Assembly: GCF_019175385.1 (NCBI RefSeq)
Contig: NC_083339.1
Location: forward strand, 44,979,330 to 45,043,329
Direction: 5' to 3'
From: Lycium barbarum
Taxonomy: Eukaryota > Streptophyta > Magnoliopsida > Solanales > Solanaceae
Length of the DNA stretch: 64,000 bases
In this document: in pieces, positions 1 to 9,562 of the stretch
Layout of the letters: each line of letters begins with the position of its first letter
Numbering within the stretch: position 1 is the first letter of the stretch
Translations under genes and position numbers: made by a program
Notes under the pieces: model-generated
Seen by the model: only the letters and a program-made list of their open reading frames with translations
The model's database searches: none
Told to the model about the DNA's origin: nothing

Positions 1-76
1 TGAGATAGCATTTGATAAATGTGTTTGGGTGCCCAGATCGGGCACTAGTCACGGCCTACGGGGTTGGGTCGTGACA
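1..76 (+). mobile_element. 3' end of a plus-strand gypsy LTR (rest outside window)
   Basis: The stretch ends in GGGTCGTGACA, the LTR terminus seen elsewhere in this window. It closely resembles the reverse complement of 58878-58930, including GGGCACTAGTCACGGCCTACG, so it belongs to the LTR family of elements A and G. Directly after it begins antisense internal sequence that also occurs at 5513 and about 8750, so this LTR was probably inserted into the leftward LARD chain. The other end lies outside the window, so solo or full-length status cannot be decided. Confidence 0.75.
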
Positions 77-292
77 ATTATTATCAACTAGCCCACAAAA
101 TACTTCCAGACACTAGTCAAGCCTATCCAAATTCCAGAGCCGTGACGTACCTTCTATCTCTTCTCTAGTCTAACCTGTCGCGTGCTACATGACCTTTTAT
201 GGTCTCCAACCATCCCGTATATTCTAATTTTCCTTAAGCTACTCCAACTTCTTATTTGTCTCTTGGATCTACACTTGTGGAAATTGTGGGTA

Positions 293-387
293 TATTTCCC
301 AGGGGGTCACCCATCCTCCCATCTTGGCACGCTTAACCTCGAAGCCTTGGTGGAATTCGGTGCCTTAATGCTTATATAATCGCGTCC
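293..387 (-). pseudogene. 5S rRNA-derived segment, copy 1
   Basis: Read on the minus strand this begins GGACGCGATTATATAAGCA and continues with GCACCGAATTCC, GGTTAAGCGTGCC (box A region, 326-340) and AGGATGGGTGACC followed by CCCTGGGAA (box C region, 296-317). The order and wording follow plant 5S rRNA, which has GCGATCATACCAGCACTAA, GCACCGGAT, GAAGTTAAGCGTGC and AGGATGGGTGACC. About nine bases between box A and box C, around the intermediate element, appear missing, and the last 20 or so bases of 5S are not recognisable. It is therefore a captured, altered 5S sequence. Cassandra TRIM elements carry 5S sequence in their LTRs; here it sits in the internal domain. Confidence 0.8.
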
Positions 388-792
388 ACTTCCTCGTATG
401 TCCTTTACTACATAATCTGGAGCAAGTCAAGGTTTTACAGATTCCAAAGCATATTCGTAACACGTCCCTTCTTTTACAATTACCATTTTACCCTTCTTGA
501 TCTTCAATAGTCACCTTTACAAATTCTTATCATTCGAAATTTGTACGCAGCAAATACCAACAATACCGTACAGAGTATATGGCTACATATCACATTCTAG
601 CCATCCAGAACTTTCTGTTTCAGGTAACAGAACAAATATATCAAGACTTACCTTTATGACCTCCCATGTCACCACTTGCCATTTTTCGCCGTATGTAAGG
701 CTTACGTAAGGAATCTTATTTCCTGTGACTTGGCTCTATCGCACGATCTAAGAGAGAAAGAAGGTAAACAATCCCTAGATGCCCCGTAGCCT

Positions 793-831
793 CCTGTTTA
801 GAAATGTGGCGCGCTTCACACCATAAACAGG
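793..831 (-). other. leader hairpin next to primer site, copy 1
   Basis: Arms CCTGTTTA (793-800) and TAAACAGG (824-831) are perfectly complementary and enclose GTGGCGCGCTTCACACC, whose GTG and CAC can form an inner stem. It lies about 45 bases downstream of the primer site in the sense of the element. Equivalent hairpins occur at 6229-6267, 9465-9503, 29913-29951 and 54069-54108. Confidence 0.6.
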
Positions 832-875
832 ACTCTACCGGACACGACTTTGCAGACAACCCCTAGGACAGACCC

Positions 876-887
876 GCTCTGATACCA
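876..887 (-). other. primer binding site (initiator Met tRNA), copy 1
   Basis: The minus strand reads TGGTATCAGAGC, complementary to the 3' end of plant initiator methionine tRNA. It lies three bases inside the LTR end at 891. This is where minus-strand DNA synthesis of the leftward element would start. Confidence 0.9.
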
Positions 888-1316
888 CTTTGTCACACCC
901 TAGCCCCGCAAAGGTGTGATGGGCACCCGACCCCATACCCGGAGCCGAGCAAACCCACAGACTCTTATTACATACATAACCTTTCCGGACTTTTAAATCA
1001 AATAAAGATGACATACGTAACAGGGCTTTAAAAAAAACTTTCTTTTTACCGTTCTCAAAATTAAACAAAATCTGTAATTATATAAAATTTATTACATAAC
1101 ACAGAATGACATATCGGTTGATGGAGCCGCTTACGAAACTGACAACCAATACCCACGACACTGTCTGCAAAGTCTCTATCAGCAATCAGAGACCACAACA
1201 CATCTGCGCTGACTCGGCAACGCTCCGGGAGGAACTGGAGCTCGCCAATCTCGATAGATCATCTTCTGATAAAAGCTTCTACTAATCTGGGTGTACCTGC
1301 GCGGTATGAAACGCAA

Positions 1317-1354
1317 CCCCCGAAGAAAGGGGGGACAATACGGAAAAAGTACTG
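1317..1354 (-). other. paired LTR hairpins (CAGTAC-N7-GTACTG type)
   Basis: On the minus strand, CAGTAC-N7-GTATTG (one G:U pair) is followed by a second hairpin of C-run, TTTCTT loop and G-run (1317-1334). The same pair occurs in eleven LTR copies of this window. See also 6755-6791, 9990-10028, 15637-15674, 22444-22481, 29388-29424, 36141-36161, 37501-37539, 41763-41801, 53481-53499 and 59474-59511. Confidence 0.6.
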
Positions 1355-1674
1355 AGCATGTAAGGCAAGAAGTACAGCAGCCAGAATCATAATCGGAATC
1401 AGGAGTACAGAAGTATAACAGAAAGAACCATAACCGAACAGACATTACAAAATAAGTATATTATCTAGAGTACCCGAGATACTTATTTTCCAGACAAAAA
1501 TCATGTGTACCGATGTCATCAATCAGAAGGAGTACAGAAAGTACAGAATGCCAAATTGATTACTTTCCAAACACAGATGATATCATATGTCAGAAGGGAT
1601 ACAAAACGTACAGACAGCCAAAACGCTTACTTTCCAAACACAGATCATGCATGTCAGAATAATGTATCACATAT

Positions 1675-2060
1675 GCATATAACGTGCCCCGGCCCTCCCG
1701 TGAGGGACGCGGTAAATCATATATATCATGTAAACATATAACGTGCCCCGGCCCTCCCGTGAGGGACGCGATAAATCATATATATACCATGTAATCATAT
1801 AACGTGCCCCGGCCCTCCCGTCAGGGACGTGGTAAATCATATATATATATATCAGGTAATCATATAACGTGCCCCGGCCCTCCCGTGAGGGACGCGGTAA
1901 ATCATATATATCATGTATGCCAATGTCATGTATCATATATGCATGTAACGTGCCCCGGCCCTCTTTTGCGGGACGCGGTGAATGTGCCATCCTGGCCACC
2001 ACCCCGTCACCATATCATAAGGTCATCATATCAAATATAACATGCCCCGGCCCGCAAGTG
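1675..2060. repeat. GC-rich hairpin minisatellite in LTR-A
   Basis: Units of about 59-65 bases start with GTGCCCCGGCCC at 1684, 1743, 1804, 1869 and a diverged 1950; further degenerate units lie near 2043 and 2103. Each core can fold as CCCTC-CCGT-GAGGG and is separated by AT-rich ATCATATATATCATGTAATC-like spacers. The corresponding LTR at 10340-10720 has six such units, so copy number varies between copies. Confidence 0.9.
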
Positions 2061-2351
2061 GGAGGGACGTGGTGAACAATGCAGAAAAGTACGCACGAGA
2101 ATATGCCCTGGCCCGGGACGCAATGAAGGACATACTGAGACTTGCACGAACAGAGTAGTGCGGAACCATATGCACACAAATCAGGACCCGGTAGATAGTA
2201 CCCTTACCGACATCTGACAGCTTAGAAACAAGTTTCGGGTCAATCCAACTTTGTATCAGAAAGTTACGAACGTTTCAGTACAGAAACCTCTACGGGCATT
2301 TTCAAGCTATCCAAGATCGTATACAAAAGTTGGGGACATTAAGGCTTACAG

Positions 2352-2462
2352 AGAATACTCATATCAGAATACTCATATCAGATTACTCATATCAGAATAC
2401 TTATATCAAAATACTCATATCAGAATACTTATATCAAAATACTCATATCCGAATACTCATAG
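2352..2462. repeat. 14-base tandem repeat, LTR-A
   Basis: About eight tandem units near the consensus CAGAATACTCATAT, with alternating TACTCATAT and TACTTATAT variants. A second copy of the array lies at 11093-11203 in LTR-C. It is part of the LTR and encodes nothing recognisable. Confidence 0.85.
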
Positions 2463-3428
2463 CAGATTTACTGAATACTTATATCAGAAGGTGCATACGA
2501 ATCATAAATAGACTCGGAATCAAGAGTAGAGTTACCTCAAAGTGCATATCATAACTTACTTGGCTCTAGGACATGCCAAAGAAAGGAAGGGTAAGCCTTA
2601 CATACCTGTGCCACGACCAACTAGTTACGCTTATTTGTCCAAACTTGCTAGTCTACATTAAAGAGAATTAACATAACCATTAGATTCATTGTCATTCACT
2701 TGTCTTAACTTCTCAAATAGATTCACTTATATTCTGCCGAAATTTCGGCAGCATCTCTCTTGTAAATATACCATCCCCGAGAATACAACTCGGCCAATTT
2801 TAACAACAATCCGAGAATGGAACTCGGCCACATTATCAACAACAATGCCAACAGTTATTCTAGCAACACTATAATATTCAAAATGATCCAATTAACATAC
2901 AATACCGCCCGAACCTCTCCAACTTCAATAAAAGCATTGGCAACATATTTTCTTTTATTCTAAATTCATAAACCACATCAACGACCACACATTAACAATA
3001 CTACTCATGCAATGTAAGAATTCAACCTAATGTTGCGTTAACTTCTTCAATATTCCGATAACGATTACAACTTTATTTTAAGCCGTCAAACCTTCATTTT
3101 TCTTCATTAAATTCACAATACAACAACTAAAACGTCAAATAGAGTCAATCCACCATAACTTGCCAAACCACCCATCATTCGGCCATCACAACTACATGCA
3201 TATTTTCATGAATTTTCCATTCATTTCTATACATTACATTTCAACAATAACAACAACCAACATGCTACACAAAATCAATCCACCCTTCTTACACCACATC
3301 ACACACACACTCGGCTAACACCTTGCACGCACGACTACAAGATAACACCCACATTTTCATGACTTTTATTCATCTCTACACACTACAACATGTACCAAAT
3401 GTCCATAACACATAAAAGAAGATTGGTT

Positions 3429-3436
3429 CTTACCTT
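3429..3436 (-). promoter_or_regulatory. splice-donor-like site in LTR-A
   Basis: The minus strand reads AAAAAGGTAAGAACC, close to the plant 5' splice-site consensus AG/GTAAGT. Equivalent sites occur at matching LTR positions at 12017, 20964, 23349, 28202, 43129 and 60770. Confidence 0.4.
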
Positions 3437-4046
3437 TTTCCCTTCAAGTTCCCTCTTAGCTAGGGTTGTGATTTTGCAACAAGGAATGATTTTCTTGCTC
3501 CAACAGTTGTACCACGTTGAAGAGGACCCTTGAATTAGTAGGAATACATGAAGAAACTAATTTTTGGAACAAGATTTCAAGGGGGGCAAAATTGCTCCCT
3601 CTTGGCCGAACTCTCGTTCTTTTTCCTCCTTCTTTGTTTTTTTTTTTTTTTGTTCTTGAATCTTCCAATCTTTGAATTGAAAATATGATAAATTCTTCCA
3701 TGTGTTCCTATAATAAAATATCATGTGGGACATGGCCCACACACCACATGCATGTCACATGACCCCTCTCTTGAGTTTTCTAGAAAATTTGTTCCATGAA
3801 AAATTATTATTATTATTATTATTATATATATTTTTTTTCCAATTCCAAATTTTGCCCTTAGCCTTCTTCCATATTACCATAAGCTCCCTTGCGAATTTGC
3901 CTTTTTACCCTTAACCTTTCTCATTTTTCCATACAATAATATTCATAACAACTTATACATCAAAAATAATATTTGAAAATGGTCTTGCCCTTCACTTGCC
4001 ACGTCGATCTCGAAATATCCAGACGTACAAAATGCGGGCTATAACA

Positions 4047-4083
4047 TCCTCTCCCCCTTTTAGAACATTCGTCCTCGAATGTT
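4047..4083 (-). other. polypurine tract with upstream hairpin
   Basis: The minus strand reads AAAAGGGGGAGAGGA directly before the LTR start, the expected primer for plus-strand DNA. Immediately upstream, AACATTCGAGGACGAATGTT (4064-4083) is a perfect 8-base inverted repeat with an AGGA loop. The same arrangement is found at 20389-20424 and, with some decay, at 40334-40370, 58813-58850 and 61380-61415. Confidence 0.85.
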
Positions 4084-5728
4084 CAACTGACCTCATGGGG
4101 TGTCATAATACTTTAGGAGGGTTCTCTTATAGTTGTCCTTTCTTTCATGCCCATTCTTTATCTCTCACCCTATTTCCTTGATAATCGAACTTCTTAGTCT
4201 TTACATGAGTCCTCATTCCGTGTTATGGGCTTTCTAATTCGCTATACCAACTCATGATCCTTATACTCCCCAGATTATCTCTTTTCTTCGCCCCCTGTTT
4301 CTTTACGTCTTTGTCACTATCCCTTTTTAATCTTTCATTCCGAATATTCACCAAAAAACGTATACACATAATGTTTCCTTACCATCTATCATTCTTCGTA
4401 GTCCAGTTACCCTTATGGTAGCTTATGGTCCGAGTTCACTTATCTTCTTAGTTCGCAACATTCCTGAGTTCGTACCACAACTTTTCTTAATTTTCTTGCT
4501 CTTGTATTACTCTTTTTAAAACATATTACTGCGTACTTAGGTATGACGCCAGTCTGCCCGATAGGAGGGATTCAGATCATGACATAAACACGTCATAATT
4601 CATGTTGGCAAGGAGCATTCTCTTATGGTATCTTTCATTCTTTCCCTTTGTGTCGGCCTTACGGTACACTCATTGTCAATTCGTTTCCGCTTCTTCCATG
4701 TATCTTTTTATTGTGCCGACATATTTCGAACTCCGGTCCCGAGCTAATAAATTTACTTTCTTAGCGTTTGAAAATGTCGTAATTCCTCATAAGCTTAATA
4801 TCATATGGTCTCCCCCCCTTTAAGTGGTTCCTTATATGCCAACAGAACAAATATATCCAGTCTTCGTTCATACCTTCCTCCTTATCTTTCTTTCCAACTC
4901 TATACACAACATATCGAAACGTCTTACCATAAGTTTTGGCTACACCATCAGTCTTGTCAATGTTCCCCTACCTTTCCGTCCTCTACTAATCTTTTCGCAC
5001 ATTTAATTCGCTTACTCGTAATTCTTCTTAACTATGCACTCACATCGCAGCCGTGCGTCCATGTTTCTCAAGCGTCCCGCTACCTTTGTTCTTAGCACAG
5101 AATCTTTACAAATTTCCACTCTCTTGTTCCATATTACCACACTTTATTCTTTTTACGTAGCTGCCTTTGGGTTTTTATCCAAGTAGTCTCATGCCTTACC
5201 GGTAATTTCTCTCGGGCTTCACGTACTAAGGTTTCTTACCTTTCACCTTTTCTGACACTTTAATCTTTTTATCTTCCATCTACACTCTTTCCTTCTCTCC
5301 AAATATCGTTGTTTTAAGACTTTCTCATTCCTAACCTATAGCGAAAATATCATCGGTTTATCTTATAACACTTGCACCATTTACTTCTGTTGTCACTCAA
5401 ACTTCGGTGTCCTTTCTCAATTAATGCTTTCCACACCGTAGCGCCGGTTACTGAGACTCACATGTCTACCGATACGATCACATATAAGGTGCCATATGTA
5501 TTTATAGGTATAATTATTATCAACTAGCCCACAAAATACTTCCAGACACTAGTCAAGCCTATCCAAATTTCAGAGCCGTGACGTACCTTCTATCTCTTCT
5601 CTAGTCTAACCTGTCGCGTGCTACATGACCTTTTATGGTCTCCAACTATCCCGTATATTCTAATTTCCCTTAAGCTACTCCAACTTCTTATTTGTCTCTT
5701 GGATCTACACTTGTGGAAATTGTGGGTA

Positions 5729-5823
5729 TATTTCCCAGGGGGTCACCCATCCTCCCATCTTGGCACGCTTAACCTCGAAGCCTTCGTGGAATTCGGTGCC
5801 TTAATGCTTATATAATCGCGTCC
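5729..5823 (-). pseudogene. 5S rRNA-derived segment, copy 2
   Basis: Same sequence as 293-387 with few changes (for example GGCTTCGAAGCC context at 5780). Box A-like GGTTAAGCGTGCC and box C-like AGGATGGGTGACC are retained. It lies about 0.5 kb inside the primer-site end of the internal domain, so it would be part of the element's RNA in sense orientation. Confidence 0.8.
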
Positions 5824-6228
5824 ACTTTCTCGTATGTCCTTTACTACATAATCTGGAGCAAGTCAAGGCTTTACAGATTCCAAAGCATATTCGTAACACG
5901 TCCCTTCTTTTACAATTACCATTTTACCCTTCTTGATCTTCAACAGTCACCTTTACAAATTCTTATCATTCGAAATTTGTACGCAGCAAATACCAACAAT
6001 ACTGTACAGAGTATATGGCTACATATCACATTCTAGCCATCCAGAACTTTCTGTTTCAGGTAACAGGACAAATATATCAAGACTTACCTTTATGACCTCC
6101 CATGTCACCACTTGCCATTTTTCGCCGTATGTAAGGCTTACGTAAGGAATCTTATTTCCTGTGACTTGGCTCTATCGCACGATCTAAGAGAGAAAGAAGG
6201 TCAACAATCCCTAGATGCCCAGTAGCCT

Positions 6229-6323
6229 CCTGTTTATAAATGTGGCGCGCTTCACACAATAAACAGGACTCTACCGGACACGACTTTGTAGACAACCCCT
6301 AGGACAGACCCGCTCTGATACCA
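6229..6323 (-). other. leader hairpin and primer binding site, copy 2
   Basis: Arms CCTGTTTAT (6229-6237) and ATAAACAGG (6259-6267) enclose the GCGCGC-containing loop. The primer site TGGTATCAGAGC reads on the minus strand at 6312-6323, three bases from the LTR end at 6327. Confidence 0.8.
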
Positions 6324-6326
6324 CTT

Positions 6327-7335
6327 TGTCACACCCTAGCCCCGCAAAGGTGTGATGGGCACCCGACCCCATACCCGGAGCCGAGCGAACCCACAGACTC
6401 TTATTACATACATAACCTTTCCGGACTTTTAAATCAAATAAAGATGACATACGTAACAGGGCTTTCAAAAAAGACTTTCTTTTTACCGTTCTCAAAATTA
6501 AACAAAATCTGTAATTATATAAAATTTATTACATAACACAGAATGACATATCGGCTGATGGAGCCGCTTACGAAACTGACAACCAATACCCACGACACTG
6601 TCTGCAAAGTCTCTATCAGCAATCAGAAACCACAACACATCTGCGCTGACTCGGCAACGCTCCGGAAGGAACTGGAGCTCGCCAATCTCGCTAGATCATC
6701 TTCTGATAAAAGCTTCTACTAATCTGGGTGTACCTGTGCGGCATGAAACGCAGCCCCCGAAGAAAGGGGGGTCAGTACGGAAAATGTACTGAGCATGTAA
6801 GGCAAGAAGTACAGCAAACAGAATCATAATCGGAATCAGGAGTACAGAAGTATAACAGACAGAACCACAACCGAACAGACATTACAAAATAAGTACGTTA
6901 TCCAGAGTACCCGAGGTACTTATTTTCCAGACAAAAATCATGTGTACCGATGTCATCTATCAGAAGGAGTACAGAAAGTACAGAATCCCAAATTGATTAC
7001 TTTCCAAACACAGATGATATCATATGTCAGAAGGGATACAACACGTACAGACTGCCAAAACGCTTACTTTCCAAACACAAATCGTGCATGTCAGAATAAT
7101 GTATCACATATGCATATAACGTGCCCCGGCCCTCCCGTGAGGGACGCGGTAAATCATATATATCATGTAAACATATAACGTGCCCCGACCCTCCCGTGAG
7201 GGACGCGATAAATCATATATATATATATATATATATCATGTAATCATATAACAAGCCCCGACCCTCCCGTGAGGGACGCGGTAAATCATATATATATCAT
7301 GTAATCATATAACGTGCCCCGGCCCTCCCGTGAGG
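6327..7335 (-). mobile_element. LARD-like element, partial LTR (LTR-B)
   Basis: Only the 3' third (in element sense) of the LTR remains, from the TGTCACACCC terminus to the GC-rich minisatellite, where the tandem-duplication junction lies. It contains paired hairpins at 6755-6791 with a perfect CAGTAC-N7-GTACTG, and four minisatellite units (near 7122, 7181, 7254 and 7315). Confidence 0.85.
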
Positions 7336-8027
7336 GTTCTCTTATAGTTGTCCTTTCTTTCATGCCCATTCTTTATCTCTCACCCTATTTCCTTGATAAT
7401 CGAACTTCTTAGTCTTTACATGAGTCCTCATTCCGTGTTATGGGCTTTCTAATTCGCTATACCAACTCATGATCCTTATACTCCCCAGATTATCTCTTTT
7501 CTTCGCCCCCTGTTTCTTTACGTCTTTGTCACTATCCCTTTTTAATCTTTCATTCCGAATATTCACCAAAAAACATATACACATAATGTTTCCTTACCAT
7601 CTATTATTCTTCGTAGTCCAGTTACCCTTTTGGTAGCTTATGGTCCGAGTTCACTTATCTTCTTAATTTGCAACATTCCTGAGTTCGTACCACATCTTTT
7701 CTTTATTTTCTTGCTCTTGTATTACTCTTTTTAAAACATATTACTGCGTACTTAGGTATGACGCCAGTCGGCCCGATAGGAGGGATTCAGATCATGACAT
7801 AAACACGTCATAATTCATGTTGGCAAGGAGCATTCTCTTAAGGTATCTTTCATTCTTTCCCTTTGTGTCGGCCTTACGGTACACTCATTGTCAATTCGTT
7901 TCCGCTTCTTCCATGTATTTTTTATTGTGCCGACATATTTTGAACTCCGGTCCCGAGCTAATAACTTTACTTTCTTAGCGTTTGAAAATGTCGTAATTCC
8001 TCATAAGCTTAATGTCATATGGTCTCC

Positions 8028-8053
8028 CCCCCCCCCCCCCCCCCCCCCCCCCC
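8028..8053. repeat. poly-C run (poly-G in element sense)
   Basis: A run of about 26 C replacing the CCCCCCCC of the sister copy at 4813-4820. In element sense it is an internal G-rich purine tract in a context resembling AAAGGGGGGGA. A poly-G run also occurs in the internal region of element F (57209-57226). Confidence 0.85.
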
Positions 8054-8964
8054 GTGTAAGGGGGTCCTTATATACCAACAGAACAAATATATCCAGTCTT
8101 CGTTCATACCTTCCTCCTTATCTTTCTTTCCAACTCTATACACAACATATCGAAACGTCTTACCATAAGTTTTGGCTACACCATCAGTCTTGTCAATGTT
8201 CCCCTACCTTTCCGTCCTCTACTAATCTTTTCGCACATTTAATTCGCTTACTCGTAATTCTTCTTAACTATGCACTCACATCGCAGCCGTGCGTCCATGT
8301 TTCTCAAGCGTCCCGCTACCTTTGTTCTTAGCACAGAATCTTTACAAATTTCCACTCTCTTGTTCCATATTACCACACTTTATTCTTTTTACGTAGCTGT
8401 CTTTGGGTTTTTATCCAAGTAGTCTCATGCCTTACCGGTAATTTCTCTCGGGCTTCACGTACTAAGGTTTCTTACCTTTCACCTTTTCTGACACTTTCAT
8501 CTTTTTATCTTCCATCTACACTCTTTCCTTCTCTCCAAATATCGTTGTGTTAAGACTTTCTCATTCCTAACCTGTAGCGAAAATATCATCGGTTTATCTT
8601 ATAACACTTGCACCATTTAGTTCTATTGTCACTCAAACTTCGGTGTCCTTTCTCAATTAATGCTTTCCACACCGTAGCGCCGGTTACTGGGACTCACATT
8701 TCTACCGATACGATCACTTATGAGGTGCCATATGTATTTATAGGTATAATTATTATCAACTAGCCCACAAAATACTTCCAGACACTAGTCAAGCCTATCC
8801 AAATTCCAGAGCCATGACGTACCTTCTATCTCTTCTCTAGTCTAACCTGTCGCGTGCTACATGACCTTTTATGGTCTCCAACCATCCCGTATATTCTAAT
8901 TTCCCTTAAGCTACTCCAACTTCTTATTTGTCTCTTGGATCTACACTTGTGGAAATTGTGGGTA

Positions 8965-9059
8965 TATTTCCCAGGGGGTCACCCATCCTCCCATCTTGGC
9001 ACGCTTAACCTCGAAGCCTTCGTGGAATTCGGTGCCTTAATGCTTATATAATCGCGTCC
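8965..9059 (-). pseudogene. 5S rRNA-derived segment, copy 3
   Basis: Third copy of the 5S-related stretch, nearly identical to 293-387 and 5729-5823. Box A-like and box C-like motifs are both present, so the sequence has not decayed faster than the rest of the element. Confidence 0.8.
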
Positions 9060-9464
9060 ACTTCCTCGTATGTCCTTTACTACATAATCTGGAGCAAGTC
9101 AAGGTTTTACAGATTCCAAAGCATATTCGTAGCACGTCCCTTCTTTTACAATTACCATTTTACCCTTCTAGATCTTCAATAGTCACCTTTACAAATTCTT
9201 ATCATTTGAAATCTGTACGCAGCAAATACCAACAATACCGTACAGGGTATATGGCTACATATCACATTCTAGCCATCCAGAACTTTCGGTTTCAGGTAAC
9301 AGGACAAATATATCAAGACTTACCTTTATGACCTCCCATGTCACCACTTGCCATTTTTCGCCGTATGTAAGGCTTACGTAAGGAATCTTATTTCCTGTGA
9401 CTTGGCTCTATCGCACGATCTAAGAGAGAAAGAAGGTCAACAATCCCTAGATGCCCCGTAGCCT

Positions 9465-9559
9465 CCTGTTTATAAATGTGGCGCGCTTCACACCATAAAC
9501 AGGACTCTACCGGACACGACTTTGTAGACAACCCCTAGGACAGACCCGCTCTGATACCA
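9465..9559 (-). other. leader hairpin and primer binding site, copy 3
   Basis: Arms CCTGTTTAT (9465-9473) and ATAAACAGG (9495-9503); primer site TGGTATCAGAGC on the minus strand at 9548-9559. The spacing to the LTR end at 9563 is again three bases. Confidence 0.8.
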
Positions 9560-9562
9560 CTT

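Larger units (their letters stand above)
77..890 (-). mobile_element. LARD-like element, internal domain, copy 1 (partial, PBS side)
   Basis: This is the primer-site half of the non-coding internal domain, read on the minus strand. It is nearly identical to 5513-6326 and about 8750-9562. It holds a minus-strand primer site (876-887), a leader hairpin (793-831) and a 5S rRNA-related stretch (293-387). No sense-strand ORF resembling gag or pol is visible. The left edge is cut by a plus-strand LTR ending at 76. Confidence 0.8.
891..4046 (-). mobile_element. LARD-like element, complete LTR (LTR-A)
   Basis: A 3156-base LTR in antisense. On the minus strand it starts TGTTATAGCCCGC at 4046, directly after a purine tract, and ends GGGTGTGACA at 891, followed by a primer site. 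Having internal sequence on both sides shows it is shared by two tandem internal domains, an LTR-internal-LTR-internal chain of the type made by unequal recombination. It contains a GC-rich minisatellite (1675-2060), a 14-base repeat array (2352-2462) and the paired-hairpin module at 1317-1354. It is related to, but diverged from, the solo LTR at 12774-16096. Confidence 0.85.
4047..6326 (-). mobile_element. LARD-like element, complete internal domain (copy 2)
   Basis: A 2280-base internal region between two LTRs. On the minus strand it runs from primer site (6312-6323), leader hairpin (6229-6267) and 5S-derived segment (5729-5823) through sequence without long sense ORFs to a pre-PPT hairpin (4064-4083) and the purine tract (4047-4061). 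Nothing resembling gag, protease, reverse transcriptase or integrase is visible. Long LTRs plus a non-coding interior fit a large retrotransposon derivative. Mobilisation would have needed proteins from an autonomous chromovirus. Confidence 0.8.
7336..9562 (-). mobile_element. LARD-like element, internal domain, copy 3
   Basis: Duplicate of 4121-6326, lacking the first 74 bases with the purine tract. It contains a poly-C run (8028-8053) replacing a short C-run at 4813, a 5S-derived segment (8965-9059), a leader hairpin (9465-9503) and a primer site (9548-9559). The long plus-strand reading frame at 7888-8331 is an artefact: its proline stretch comes from the poly-C run. Confidence 0.85.

Noticed and set aside
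293..387. Functional 5S rRNA gene
   Set aside because: The intermediate element between box A and box C is shortened, the 3' end is not recognisable, no T-run terminator follows at the right place, and the sequence is part of a retroelement interior present three times.
1667..2002. Minus-strand ORF with repeated Arg-Glu-Gly-Arg-Gly-Thr peptide
   Set aside because: The repeated peptide is the direct translation of the GC-rich minisatellite; unit lengths vary and are not multiples of three.
7888..8331. 147-codon ORF with a proline run
   Set aside because: It depends on the poly-C expansion at 8028-8053; the sister copy at 4602-5095 has different frames.
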